Assembly: GCF_917563885.1 (NCBI RefSeq)
Contig: NZ_CAKJTG010000003.1
Coordinates: 40,293 to 104,292, forward strand
Reading direction: 5' to 3'
Source: Pseudoneobacillus rhizosphaerae
GTDB lineage: Bacteria > Bacillota > Bacilli > Bacillales > Cytobacillaceae
Length of the DNA stretch: 64,000 nucleotides
The position numbers and the translations under genes are program-made. Under the pieces are notes generated by a model. It was not told the DNA's origin, made no database searches, and saw only the letters and a list, made by a program, of their open reading frames with translations. Position 1 is the first letter of the stretch, and each line of letters opens with the position of its first letter. Below, piece by piece: positions 40,754 to 49,607 of this stretch.

Positions 40754-40780
40754 TGAAACCAAACCAGTCGTTTGTTTCGT
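40754..40780 (+). promoter_or_regulatory. Possible ECF-type (autoregulated) promoter
   Basis: TGAAAC (40754-40759) resembles the -35 of ECF sigma factors and CGTTTA starts at 40778. The 18-base gap is longer than the usual 16, so the call is weak. It lies about 35 bases before the sigma gene start. Confidence 0.3.
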
Positions 40781-40815
40781 TTACTTTATGTAATCACTTG
40801 AAAGAGGAGGTCCCC

Positions 40816-41388
40816 ATGAACAACGACCAAGAATTAATCATTAGAATAAGGAGCGGAGATAAGGAAGCATTTGGCTTGCTCGTGAAGAGTCTGCTACCAA
40901 CAGCTTTTAAAACCTCGTTTTTAATTCTTAAATCAAAAGAACATGCAGAAGATGCGTTACAAAATGCCCTAGAGGGTGCTTATATCAGTATTATCAAGAA
41001 TAAGGAAATACCGAATTTTCGTGCTTGGTTTTTCAGTCTGGTTTATTCGCGTTCTATAGACATTTATAGAAAGATTAACCGTCATGTGCATAATGATATT
41101 GAGCATGTAGAAGCTCAGGTAAGTATTAGTGATCCATCTGTCCAGCAGGTTGTGATTCAAAAGGAAAATAAAGCGGAAGTGATTGGACATATCATGAAGT
41201 TGAAACGAGAACAGAGTGTTCCTCTTTATCTCCATTACTACGAAAGTTTAACGATAAAGGAAGTTTCTCTCATTCTTGGTGAAAATGAAAATACCATTAA
41301 AACGAGAATGAAACGTGGAAAACAACAGCTAGGGCAGATCATGAGGCAATCTCATATTTTACAGGAGGTAAAAGTGAATGGCTTATAA
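40816..41388 (+). CDS. ECF-type RNA polymerase sigma factor
   Basis: A 190-residue sigma-70 family factor of the extracytoplasmic-function type. Region 2 is at about residues 20-90 (LLPTAFKTSFLILKSKEHAEDALQNALEGAY, with FRAWFFSLVYSRSID). Region 4 is at about 130-180 (SVPLYLHYYESLTIKEVSLILGENENTIKTRMKRG, a helix-turn-helix binding the -35). A strong AGAGGAGG precedes the ATG at 40816; a longer frame exists but reads into the promoter. The next gene overlaps by 11 bases and encodes its likely membrane anti-sigma partner. Confidence 0.88.
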   Translation: MNNDQELIIRIRSGDKEAFGLLVKSLLPTAFKTSFLILKSKEHAEDALQNALEGAYISIIKNKEIPNFRAWFFSLVYSRSIDIYRKINRHVHNDIEHVEAQVSISDPSVQQVVIQKENKAEVIGHIMKLKREQSVPLYLHYYESLTIKEVSLILGENENTIKTRMKRGKQQLGQIMRQSHILQEVKVNGL

Positions 41389-42499
41389 GAACGAAGATTT
41401 TCAATCATTGAATGACCTTCAGATTCCTCATTCTCTCAATACATTCATTAAAGAATTGCCAGACCGTTATGAGAATGGAGAAATTGACCAACAGATAGAA
41501 GTACAAATGGGAAAAGACTGGAGCCGATTTTCTCAAAATGCTAGAAAGGTAAATAGAAAGTTCAGCAATAAGGTTGTTTATTTTTCAATCGTCATAGCAG
41601 CCACATTCTGTCTCTTTATTGGAGCAGCATTCGTATCTCCATCCGTTGCAAGAATTGCTGCAGCCATTCCTTATTTACATTTAGTATTTGATAAGAAAAT
41701 AGAAGCAAAACCATTGATTTCGGAAATAAATGACGCACTTTACGAAAATAATTATAGCTTTTCCAATATTGTCGTAAGTGTAAATAATACAAAACAAGAA
41801 GTGACTGTTGCTGTCCTTGATACTGAAGAATATTTTAATAATGTAAAAGAGCCTCTTCACTCTCTCGTCGAAGAGGTAACTAAAAGAAATCATAAACATT
41901 TCACGGTAACAATGATTAATGACCCAGAAACTGGCAAACTTTTTAAAGATACGATGCAAAACCCGTCGGAAGAGGATCAGGAGCTTGAACAAGTCTCGGC
42001 GATTGTGGAAGAAGTTTTACAATTATATGGCTATAGCAAAGGTGGACTTGGCGTTCGGTTAGGGAGAATCGATTTGGAAAACATCCCTAATACGGAAACT
42101 CGAGTTGAAGAAATAAAAACAGATATAATCAAAGCGTTACGAAATGAGAAAAAGGGAGAATACGAGGTAAAAGTACATCTTTATGACCAAAAGGCAAGAG
42201 AGCGAGAAGGAAAGTTTATGCCTATCTATCATACAATTCATGAGGGGTTATCGGCTAAAACAGAATTCTATCAATTCGATAGTGTAGGCTATTCAAGTAA
42301 AAAAGATTATTTTTACATGGAGGTCCGCACTACGGTAGCTTCCACCTACAAGGACATTGAAGGAGTAGTCAATAAACTTGCCTCTACCATCCAAGAATTC
42401 TTAGATTCAGCAGAAATACAACAACAAATTCAAAACGAACCATACAAAATCGTCATAATCAGCACCGATAAAAAGGAACTAAAAGTGATTCAAAATTAA
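41378..42499 (+). CDS. DUF4030 membrane protein, probable anti-sigma factor
   Basis: A 373-residue protein with a cytoplasmic N-terminus (about 1-68), one transmembrane helix (69-90, KVVYFSIVIAATFCLFIGA) and a large outer domain. The C-terminal part (about 300-370) has EFLDSAEIQQQIQNEPYKIVI, the DUF4030 pattern. AGGAGG precedes the ATG, which lies inside the end of the sigma gene. The topology and overlap fit an anti-sigma factor that holds the sigma factor until an envelope signal. No catalytic motif was seen; the anti-sigma role is inferred from context. Confidence 0.75.
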   Translation: MAYKNEDFQSLNDLQIPHSLNTFIKELPDRYENGEIDQQIEVQMGKDWSRFSQNARKVNRKFSNKVVYFSIVIAATFCLFIGAAFVSPSVARIAAAIPYLHLVFDKKIEAKPLISEINDALYENNYSFSNIVVSVNNTKQEVTVAVLDTEEYFNNVKEPLHSLVEEVTKRNHKHFTVTMINDPETGKLFKDTMQNPSEEDQELEQVSAIVEEVLQLYGYSKGGLGVRLGRIDLENIPNTETRVEEIKTDIIKALRNEKKGEYEVKVHLYDQKAREREGKFMPIYHTIHEGLSAKTEFYQFDSVGYSSKKDYFYMEVRTTVASTYKDIEGVVNKLASTIQEFLDSAEIQQQIQNEPYKIVIISTDKKELKVIQN

Positions 42500-42562
42500 T
42501 GTGGATGAAGCCATGGAGACGTTTCGAAATCACTGAAAAGTTTATTTAGTTAGCGGACACTG

Positions 42563-42642
42563 AAGGGAAATGGGGACAGTATCTCATCCGATCCACTTTT
42601 TTGGAAATTCGGACAAGGTGCCTGTCCCTTTGTCCATGGTGG
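42563..42642. repeat. GGGGACA/TGTCCC dispersed palindrome
   Basis: AATGGGGACAG...CCACTTTTTTGG...CTGTCCCTTTGTCC; same family as the 15.2 kb copy, which has the same CCACCTTTTTGGG centre. Confidence 0.55.
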
Positions 42643-42707
42643 ATTTTAAAAGAATGAAGAAGCATATAATGTATTGGAGTAATAGTCGATCAACAGGGGG
42701 GGATTAT

Positions 42708-43757
42708 ATGAAACGTAAGATAATGACTTATAAGTGCTTAAAAGGTTTTATCGTCCTAATCGTTGGTATTTTATTGCTTGGTCTCATTTTTCCTACATGG
42801 ACACCTAGAATAAACGGGGTAAATAGCATTAGTACATTAGACCAAATTGAAGTTAATGGGACAAAACTGGAAGTGATGATTAGAGGTGTTGACCGAAATA
42901 ATCCAATCATCCTTTTTGTCCATGGGGGTCCAGGCTGTTCAGAAATTCCTTATGTAAGAAAGTATCAAGATATTCTGGAGGAAAACTTCACCATTGTTCA
43001 TTATGACCAAAGAGGGAGTGGCAAATCTTATCACTTTTTTGAGGATTATTCTAATTTATCAGCAGATTTGCATGTGGATGATCTTATTGCTTTAACAGAA
43101 TATATCACGGAACAATTGAATCAAGAAAAGGTCCTACTGATCGGACACTCGTATGGTACATACATAGGCATGAAAGCAGCAAAGAAAGCTCCTGAAAGAT
43201 TTGCTGCCTACATTGGAATAGGGCAAGTGGCTGATACTGTTCAAAGTGAGATGGATAGCTTGGAATATACCATTAATCAAGCAGAGCTAGCTAATCATTC
43301 CAAAGATGTGGAGGAACTCGAAGCTCTTAAAGAGTCCATTTTACGTGAAGAAAAACTCACTCCTCGTAGATTGGTGCGTAAATATGGTGGTGCTGCAAGA
43401 CTTATAAATGATAATATCGATTATTATTTGGGTTTTCTACTTAATCGGGAATATAATTTACTAGACATTATTCGTTATGTTAGAGGGGTAGCCATCTCAC
43501 AGGAAATCTTGATACCTGAAGAAAGAAAGCACAATATTACTAGTATTAAAGAATTAGAGTTACCAGTTTATTTCGTCATGGGCAAATATGATTACATGAC
43601 TTCTACCAGTGCTGCCAAAACCTATTACCAGCAGATAGACGCTCCACTGAAGGATTTCGTCCAATTTGAACATTCCGCACACTATCCGCAATTCGAGGAA
43701 AAAGAGTTATTTGCAGAATGGTTAAATCAAACTTGGAGTGAGCTTGTTGGACAATAG
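42708..43757 (+). CDS. Membrane-anchored alpha/beta hydrolase (proline iminopeptidase-like)
   Basis: A 349-residue hydrolase. A single N-terminal helix (residues about 11-28, CLKGFIVLIVGILLLGLIF) anchors it outside the membrane. The alpha/beta fold has the oxyanion loop VHGGPGCSE, DQRGSGKS and the nucleophile elbow GHSYGT; the acid is probably in MGKYDYMT and the histidine in FEHSAHYP. These are the marks of the prolyl aminopeptidase-like branch. A purine-rich GGGGGGGA precedes the ATG at 42708. Substrate unknown. A convergent MFS gene follows. Confidence 0.82.
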   Translation: MKRKIMTYKCLKGFIVLIVGILLLGLIFPTWTPRINGVNSISTLDQIEVNGTKLEVMIRGVDRNNPIILFVHGGPGCSEIPYVRKYQDILEENFTIVHYDQRGSGKSYHFFEDYSNLSADLHVDDLIALTEYITEQLNQEKVLLIGHSYGTYIGMKAAKKAPERFAAYIGIGQVADTVQSEMDSLEYTINQAELANHSKDVEELEALKESILREEKLTPRRLVRKYGGAARLINDNIDYYLGFLLNREYNLLDIIRYVRGVAISQEILIPEERKHNITSIKELELPVYFVMGKYDYMTSTSAAKTYYQQIDAPLKDFVQFEHSAHYPQFEEKELFAEWLNQTWSELVGQ

Positions 43758-43908
43758 GGGGTGCGATAAGGAAGTAAGGTATTAGATGAAATAATAGATA
43801 CAGTATATGCAATTACAGATCATGGTGGACTCATTATTGACCAGCAAAAAAGGATGTTGCTAGGGAATATGAGGAAATTTAGCAGGCTATATAAATAGAC
43901 TATGAATC

Positions 43909-43968
43909 ATGGGGATGGTTCTAAGGCTTCTTTACCTACCTAAGGAAGAACTGTCCCCATGCTCCAAA
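43909..43968. terminator. Inverted repeat between convergent genes
   Basis: CATGGGGATGGTTCT and AGAACTGTCCCCATG pair across a 25-base loop containing TTACCTACCTAAG. It probably ends both convergent transcripts. Confidence 0.55.
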
Positions 43969-43971
43969 CCA

Positions 43972-45243
43972 TTAAGCTAGCTTATTATCTAAGCCGGTTG
44001 AAACCGTCTCTTTCTTTTGTGCAAATGCAAGTTGGAAGAATAGTGCACCTACAAAGGATCCAACAGCAGAAATGAGACATAGGTATAGATAGCCTTGTTG
44101 ATTTCCTGCCACTTGGACAGTGTACATGGCAAAGGGTCCTAGTAAACTAATACATAATGAATTGACCATGAATCCTAAACTATTAGTTAATCCTCTTACT
44201 TCTGGCTCTACTTTTTCCATCATAAGCTTGGATACGATGGGATTAAGTCCAAAATTGGCTGATCGAAATAAGATAAATGCGAAGATGGCGATCCAAAGGT
44301 TTTGCGATAACCCTAGTATAATAACAGCTGGAATGGATAATAAATTGTATAGAGAAACGGTTTTCACTTCAGAAAATCTACGGATCATTTTAGGGTTGTA
44401 TGACATGAAAATGACGGTGGCGAGTGTTCCGGCAGCTAAGACCATACTGATATGGCTGTTGGATAAATCAAATTTAACCAAGAAGAATAGATTGATGAAT
44501 GGCGCAATGATTCCTAGACTGACTCCGGAAAGAACCTTTGAAAAACTAAACTTCAGGATGGGCATTAATGATTTTGGGTTGCCTTTTATGAAAGATACGA
44601 ATGAGTGTGTCAGTTTATTTCTAGTTTCAAGTACTTGATCTAGTTTTACAAAAAGTAGCGGAATGGTGCACAGAATGAATAAAATCACTGTCAGAGAAAG
44701 CGACAAACGAATACTCATGGTATCTGATATATGTAAAATACCTGAGATACTATCCGAAGTTATTCCACCTACTAATGTCCCTAAAAAAGTAAAAAATGTA
44801 CCGGAACTAAAGGCAAAAGTAAATAAATCTTTTCTTTCCATTTCATTAGAATACTCCGTTAATAAAGGAACGAAGGTCACGATTGATGCCGCATTTCCTA
44901 ACCCAATAAGAAATCCCCAGAATAATAGTTCGTTTGGATGAGAGGCAAATAAGTTTCCTATCAGGGAAATGATGAAAATACTTATGCCTACCAATACCCC
45001 TTTCTTGGATCCTACACGGTCTGAAAATAGTCCGGCTGGAATATATATAATCGCTTGCGCTAAAAAGTTTAGCCCTACTATTTTTCCAATCATACTCTCA
45101 TCATGAACGATGCTTTGTAAATACAGATTATACAATACTAAGTGAATTCCCAAACCTAAACAAAACGTTACATTCCAAATCAAAATGGACTTTATATTCT
45201 TGGAATAAGTTTGAAACTGACTTAAAAACTTAAAAACATGCAT
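43972..45243 (-). CDS. MFS transporter
   Basis: A 423-residue major facilitator with about 12 helices. MFS motifs are visible as AGLFSDRVGSKKG (motif A between helices 2 and 3) and a central loop around residues 200-215. The specific substrate cannot be read from the sequence; the general pattern fits a drug or metabolite exporter. It diverges from an HxlR-type regulator 107 bases away, which probably controls it. Purine-rich AAGGGGATG precedes the ATG. Confidence 0.82.
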   Translation of the reverse strand: MHVFKFLSQFQTYSKNIKSILIWNVTFCLGLGIHLVLYNLYLQSIVHDESMIGKIVGLNFLAQAIIYIPAGLFSDRVGSKKGVLVGISIFIISLIGNLFASHPNELLFWGFLIGLGNAASIVTFVPLLTEYSNEMERKDLFTFAFSSGTFFTFLGTLVGGITSDSISGILHISDTMSIRLSLSLTVILFILCTIPLLFVKLDQVLETRNKLTHSFVSFIKGNPKSLMPILKFSFSKVLSGVSLGIIAPFINLFFLVKFDLSNSHISMVLAAGTLATVIFMSYNPKMIRRFSEVKTVSLYNLLSIPAVIILGLSQNLWIAIFAFILFRSANFGLNPIVSKLMMEKVEPEVRGLTNSLGFMVNSLCISLLGPFAMYTVQVAGNQQGYLYLCLISAVGSFVGALFFQLAFAQKKETVSTGLDNKLA

Positions 45244-45349
45244 TGGATAACATCCCCTTTGTTGTAATTCATTTACATATTATCCCTGAGTGTTATACCA
45301 TAACAAGTAGGCACTTTTTTGTTCGTTTTCGAAAAAGGGAGGGGAGTTT

Positions 45350-45697
45350 GTGAGAAAGAAGCTGTACAATTGTCCCGTTGAACTGACCGTTGAAGTAATG
45401 GGCGGAAGATGGAAGTCGAGAATCCTATGGCATATTAGTAAAAGACCTTATCGCTACGGGGAATTGAGAAGACTAATTCCTAATATCACACAAAAAATGC
45501 TTACACAAGCCTTAAGGGAATTAGAAGAGGATGGGTTAATTGAACGAAAGGTTTTTGAAGGCAGTATTCTAAAAGTGGAATACTCTTTAACAGACTATGG
45601 AGTATCCGCCAGCCCTTTACTAGAACTGATGAGCCAATGGGGGAAAAGTCATAAACAACGTGAAGACCTGTTAGAGGCGGAGGAGAAAAAGGGGTAA
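45350..45697 (+). CDS. HxlR family transcriptional regulator
   Basis: A 115-residue winged-helix regulator. The HxlR pattern is clear: CPVELTVEVMGGRWKSRILWHI at the start, FxEL-like YRYGELRRLIPNITQKMLTQALRELEEDGLI (recognition helix region) and VEYSLTDYG. The GTG start follows GGGAGGGGAG. HxlR proteins respond to electrophiles or aldehydes in B. subtilis; here the divergent MFS gene is the likely target. Confidence 0.88.
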   Translation: MRKKLYNCPVELTVEVMGGRWKSRILWHISKRPYRYGELRRLIPNITQKMLTQALRELEEDGLIERKVFEGSILKVEYSLTDYGVSASPLLELMSQWGKSHKQREDLLEAEEKKG

Positions 45698-45710
45698 AGG
45701 ATTAGCGGGT

Positions 45711-45744
45711 CAAAGAAGCATAGGGACGTCCCTATGCTTCTTTG
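45711..45744. terminator. Perfect 34-bp palindrome, bidirectional terminator
   Basis: CAAAGAAGCATAGGGAC is followed directly by its reverse complement. It lies between the HxlR gene (+) and the GNAT gene (-). Confidence 0.85.
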
Positions 45745-45746
45745 TA

Positions 45747-46193
45747 TTAAACAAACATAAATCGAGCCACTTGCTCGTCCCCAATAATAAGTCCTTCTAT
45801 TTCTTGGAATCCCATTTTTCGGTATACATAACTTGCATGTTCATTTGTTGGTTCATATGACAGTGTGATGGTTTTATGGTGTTCCTCTTTAATATTCTTA
45901 ATATCGTCTATCACCAGTTTAACTGCTGCCAGTCCATATCCTTTCCCCTGATGCTTTTGATCAATCATCATGCGATAAATCCAGTATTCATGGTCGTCTT
46001 CATCAATTCCATAGAGAGTAAAACCAATCATTTCCTCGCCATGATAGATTCCTTTTGCATGGAAATTTTCAAGAAAGTTCAACTGGGCTAGTGATACTGC
46101 GTTGGAAGCAACAAACTTCGTTTGATCTTCTCGGACACGCAGTGAAATTGCCTTTACCCAATTTTCTTTTGTGATAGTGTTTAAATGTAGCAT
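45747..46193 (-). CDS. GNAT acetyltransferase, BltD/spermine-acetyltransferase-like
   Basis: A 148-residue N-acetyltransferase. GNAT motifs are present: EMIGFTLYGID, YRMMIDQKHQGKGYG (acetyl-CoA P-loop Q-G-K-G-Y-G) and EHASYVYRKMGFQEIEG. The N-terminus (ISLRVREDQTKFVASNAVSLAQ) resembles B. subtilis BltD, a polyamine acetyltransferase. It is a single gene ending at the bidirectional terminator. A 3-prime remnant of a close relative lies at 28129-28234. Substrate is inferred from similarity only. The roughly 275 bases upstream show no other gene. Confidence 0.85.
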   Translation of the reverse strand: MLHLNTITKENWVKAISLRVREDQTKFVASNAVSLAQLNFLENFHAKGIYHGEEMIGFTLYGIDEDDHEYWIYRMMIDQKHQGKGYGLAAVKLVIDDIKNIKEEHHKTITLSYEPTNEHASYVYRKMGFQEIEGLIIGDEQVARFMFV

Positions 46194-46469
46194 ACTTCAT
46201 CATTCCTTTTTTTAGAGATTATTAATCTATTGATATTTTAAAATGCTGACCATCAATATTATTAAAAACCTTAAAGGTCTGGCCGTCCAGTATTTAGAGT
46301 GATTATTTGGAAAATTTGTATTTTACTTCTATCATATTGGTAAACAAATTGAAATATAGTTGGAAAGAAATACCAAGTTTAAAGGGATTTTATATAGTTT
46401 GAGAAGAAAATATAGTTCCCTAATAGGAGGAAAAAAATTAGTAAGAATGAATGATAGGGGGATATACTC

Positions 46470-46979
46470 ATGAATTACGAAAGGTTTTTAATCGAAAATG
46501 GAATTTTGCCGATTGAAAGGAATTGGAATCATTTTAGGATCAATCATGTAAAGCCAGTGGATGAGGTTGCTAAAAACCAGGTAAGAGGGTATATCGAAAA
46601 CAATGTGGCTAATCACAACGGTCTATATATCTATAAAAACAATAAAGGCGAGATCCTCTATATTGGCAAGGGAAAACCGCTAAAAAATAGATTGTATAGT
46701 CATTTTCTTGAATCGTTTCAACCGGTTAAAGGAGATACAAAGGATCAGCGTTGGCATCCATTTTTCCTTAAACACCAGGGGGAACATGATGTCTATTGGA
46801 TCGAATTAGAAACGGAGAAAGACCGACAAATTATCGAAAAAATGTTGGAATATGTGTTAAATCCATTGTTTGCAAAGCCGCCTCCACCGCCTCCACATGT
46901 CCTACCGTTAATGGATCATCCTTTAAAGCCATCGTTGGTTAAAAAGGAAAATAAGAAACAAAATCCTACTGATTATTAA
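46470..46979 (+). CDS. GIY-YIG nuclease family protein
   Basis: A 169-residue protein. The GIY-YIG core is at about residues 52-75 (GLYIYKNNKGEILYIGKGKPLKNRLYSHF, quoted in its two halves GLYIYKNNKG and YIGKGKPLKNRL), with the arginine in KNRL and the metal-binding glutamate in KMLEYVLNP. A poly-proline stretch follows at the end of the domain. GGGGGATA precedes the ATG. Stand-alone small GIY-YIG proteins have varied roles in repair or mobile elements; none can be assigned here. Confidence 0.8.
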   Translation: MNYERFLIENGILPIERNWNHFRINHVKPVDEVAKNQVRGYIENNVANHNGLYIYKNNKGEILYIGKGKPLKNRLYSHFLESFQPVKGDTKDQRWHPFFLKHQGEHDVYWIELETEKDRQIIEKMLEYVLNPLFAKPPPPPPHVLPLMDHPLKPSLVKKENKKQNPTDY

Positions 46980-47081
46980 TTTTATCAATATGAAGAAGAG
47001 TTGGATGGAAAAGCCGTAATTAAGAGAGAAAATCCTTTACAACTAGACGGCAGTTAGGTTATTCACCTATCCTTTTTAAAG

Positions 47082-47114
47082 ATAAACCTTCTCGTTACGA
47101 GAAGGTTTATTTTC
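47082..47114 (+). terminator. Terminator, 13-bp stem
   Basis: ATAAACCTTCTCG and CGAGAAGGTTTAT around TTA, followed by TTTT. It closes the GIY-YIG gene. Confidence 0.85.
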
Positions 47115-47225
47115 GGTAGGTAATAAAGAGGGAATCCGTCGAATATTATATGTCTTCAAGGTCAACTTTTTTTAAAATTTACACCCCCTGCTGCTAGTTG
47201 ACGTTTTTACCATTATCATTTATTA

Positions 47226-47240
47226 TCTAACAGTATTAGG
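47226..47240. promoter_or_regulatory. MarR operator copy in front of the marR-like gene
   Basis: TCTAACAGTATTAGG: inverted half-sites TCTAA and TTAGG with a 5-base spacer, the same form as the three sites at 47731-47815. It lies 20 bases before the MarR start, suggesting autoregulation. Confidence 0.6.
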
Positions 47241-47260
47241 TACTTACGAAGGAGCATAAT

Positions 47261-47686
47261 ATGGATTACAAGGCACTCGCAAATGAGTTGTTTCAAAATA
47301 TGATTAGGACACGAAAAAAATCGTTTTATAAGAAAGTGGATGAAGTGTCTCATGGTGAACGGAAAATCCTAGGGTATTTGACGTATGGGAAAAATAAGGT
47401 AACTTCAGGGGAGCTTAGCGAGTATTTGGATCTAAGTACACCTCGAGTAGCATCTGCACTAAATAGTTTGTCTAAGAAAGGTTTTATCAAACGAAAAAAA
47501 GATGAACAAGACAAACGGGTTGTGATCGTCAACATTACAGAGTCTGGCAAAAGCTTTGTAAAAGAGGAACATGAAGAAGCGATGGGGGCACTCGAAAAGA
47601 TTCTAGAAAAGCTTGGTGAACAGGATGCGAGGGAATTTGTTCGCATAACTAAAAGGATTCAAGAGATTTCAAATGAAAATGAATAA
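47261..47686 (+). CDS. MarR family transcriptional regulator
   Basis: A 141-residue winged-helix repressor. The MarR fold is seen in SHGERKILGYLTYGKNKVTSGELSEYLDLSTPRVASALNSL (recognition helix near residues 60-75) and in the wing KKDEQDKRVVIVNIT-SGK. N- and C-terminal helices form the dimer. GAAGGAG precedes the ATG. It is followed by a two-gene ABC exporter, and both the marR leader and the exporter leader carry the same palindrome, so it probably represses itself and the exporter. Confidence 0.88.
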   Translation: MDYKALANELFQNMIRTRKKSFYKKVDEVSHGERKILGYLTYGKNKVTSGELSEYLDLSTPRVASALNSLSKKGFIKRKKDEQDKRVVIVNITESGKSFVKEEHEEAMGALEKILEKLGEQDAREFVRITKRIQEISNENE

Positions 47687-47714
47687 TATTTTGTAGACAC
47701 TTAGAGGTGTGAAA

Positions 47715-47819
47715 TTATTTTGATTAGATATCTAACGCTATTAGACTTATTATTTTGATTAGATATCTAACACTATTAGACTTATTATTTTGATAAAATA
47801 TCTAATACTATTAGATTTA
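47715..47819. promoter_or_regulatory. Three exact-spaced 35-bp repeats carrying MarR operators
   Basis: Three 35-bp direct repeats each contain TCTAA-N5-TTAGA (47731-47745, 47766-47780, 47801-47815). In the first two copies an overlapping TTAGATATCTAA palindrome is also present. They lie between the MarR gene and the ABC exporter genes and match the single site in front of marR. Confidence 0.75.
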
Positions 47820-47846
47820 TCCAAATGAAAAAAGGAGAGCTAATGT

Positions 47847-49607
47847 ATGCTGAAAATTTTTAAATACCTTCAGAAGAAGGAATGGCTGCTAATTATATGT
47901 AGCTTGGTGTTCATTGTGACGCAGGTGTGGCTAGATTTAAAGCTACCGGATTATATGTATGAAATCACTATGCTTGTTCAAACCGAAGGCAGTAAGATGA
48001 GTGATGTTCTAGTTCAGGGCATTTATATGCTGATATGTGCGATTGGGAGTATGGCTGCAGCGATGTTTACAGTTTATTTTGCTGCCAAAGTGGCAGCCGG
48101 ATTCTCGCTTAGATTACGTGGAATGGTATTTGAAAAGACGATGTCCTTTTCGATGGAGGAGATTAATAGCTTTTCTACTGCGAGTTTAATTACACGCTCC
48201 ACCAATGATATTACACAAGTCCAGCTATTGATTGTGATGGGATTTCAAGCGATTGTAAAGGCTCCAATTCTAGCTACTTGGGCCATTTTTAAAATTATGG
48301 GAAAAAGCTGGCAATGGACGGCAGCAACTGGCACGGCTGTGTTAATCATAATTGTCATGCTCTGCATCATTATTTTTATCGCTTTGCCAAAGTTTAGACG
48401 AATTCAGAGTTTAACGGATAATTTAAATCGAGTTACCAGAGAAAATCTTTCTGGTATTCGTGTTGTTCATGCTTTTAACGCCGAAGGCTATCAGGAAGAT
48501 AAATTTGAAAAAGCAAACAGTGAACTCACGAAGACGAATCTCTTTACGCAACGGACAATGGCAGTCATGATGCCGACAATGGGGCTCATCATGTCAGGGA
48601 TGAGTCTTGCGATTTATTGGATTGGTGCATTCCTCATCCAAGATGCTGCAATGCCAGATAAGTTATCTTTATTCTCAGATATGGTCGTTTTTTCTAATTA
48701 TGCGATGCAGGTGATCATGGCCTTCATGATGCTTTCCATTGTTTTCATCATGGTTCCTCGTGCGTCTGTTTCCGTGAAACGAATTAATGAGGTTCTAAAT
48801 ACGAAAGCAAAGATTGTCGATGGAGACCAAAGTGAAGGGAAAGCAGGCGTAACTGGTGAAATCGAATTTCGAAACGTCAGTTTTAAATATCCAGATGCAA
48901 CCGATTATATCCTTCATAATATCAGTTTTACCGCGCGTAAAGGAGAAACCGTTGCATTTATAGGGTCAACAGGAAGTGGGAAAAGCACTTTACTTAACCT
49001 CATTCCACGCTTCTATGATGCGACGGAAGGAGAAGTGTTAATCGATGGTATCGATGTAAAAAAATACTCCCAGGAAGCACTACGCGACAAGCTTGGCTAT
49101 GTATCGCAAAAAGCTATTTTATTCAGTGGTACTGTAAATTCAAATGTTGCCTATGGAAGAGAAGCTATGCATTCCGCGGATGAAGCTCTCAAAAAAGCTG
49201 TCGAAATTGCCCAGGGTACTGAATTTGTTGAAAAGATGGAAGAGCAGTATGAAGCTAAAATTGCACAAGGTGGTACGAATCTTTCTGGTGGGCAGAAGCA
49301 AAGGCTTTCCATCGCGCGTGCGATTTATAAAAATCCAGAAGTTTACTTATTTGATGATTCTTTTTCAGCGTTAGATTATAAGACTGATAGGGTGCTCCGA
49401 TCCATGCTAAAGAAAGAGATTAAGGATGCAACCACTTTAATTGTTGCGCAGCGAATTGGTACGATTAAAGATGCCGATCGAATCGTTGTCCTAGATGATG
49501 GGAAAATTGTTGGTATGGGCACCCATCAGGAATTAATGGGAAATTGTAGTGTTTATCAGGAAATTGCTTATTCTCAATTATCGAAGGAGGAGCTTGAAAT
49601 TGGCTAA
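47847..49607 (+). CDS. ABC exporter half-transporter, degenerate catalytic site
   Basis: A 586-residue type IV exporter half: a six-helix membrane domain (about 15-310) and an ATPase domain with Walker A GSTGSGKST, Q-loop in YVSQKAILFSG, signature LSGGQKQR, and Walker B YLFDDSFSALD. The catalytic Glu after Walker B is Asp, the typical defect of one subunit in heterodimeric exporters. AAAGGAGAG precedes the ATG. It overlaps the next gene, which supplies a normal site. Such pairs (for example the YfiB/YfiC type of Bacillus) export drugs or lipids. Controlled by the MarR protein upstream. Confidence 0.9.
   Translation: MLKIFKYLQKKEWLLIICSLVFIVTQVWLDLKLPDYMYEITMLVQTEGSKMSDVLVQGIYMLICAIGSMAAAMFTVYFAAKVAAGFSLRLRGMVFEKTMSFSMEEINSFSTASLITRSTNDITQVQLLIVMGFQAIVKAPILATWAIFKIMGKSWQWTAATGTAVLIIIVMLCIIIFIALPKFRRIQSLTDNLNRVTRENLSGIRVVHAFNAEGYQEDKFEKANSELTKTNLFTQRTMAVMMPTMGLIMSGMSLAIYWIGAFLIQDAAMPDKLSLFSDMVVFSNYAMQVIMAFMMLSIVFIMVPRASVSVKRINEVLNTKAKIVDGDQSEGKAGVTGEIEFRNVSFKYPDATDYILHNISFTARKGETVAFIGSTGSGKSTLLNLIPRFYDATEGEVLIDGIDVKKYSQEALRDKLGYVSQKAILFSGTVNSNVAYGREAMHSADEALKKAVEIAQGTEFVEKMEEQYEAKIAQGGTNLSGGQKQRLSIARAIYKNPEVYLFDDSFSALDYKTDRVLRSMLKKEIKDATTLIVAQRIGTIKDADRIVVLDDGKIVGMGTHQELMGNCSVYQEIAYSQLSKEELEIG

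Noticed and set aside
43779..43898. Forty open codons after the alpha/beta hydrolase (VLDEIIDTVYAITDHGG...)
   Set aside because: The sequence looks protein-like and may be a remnant, but there is no usable start codon or ribosome binding site and I do not recognise a family.
44120..44638. 172-codon ORF opposite the MFS transporter at 43972-45243
   Set aside because: An antisense shadow of a well-supported membrane transporter gene.
47715..47819. Possible CRISPR-like array (three 35-bp repeats)
   Set aside because: The repeats are directly contiguous with no spacers, and they contain the MarR-type palindrome.
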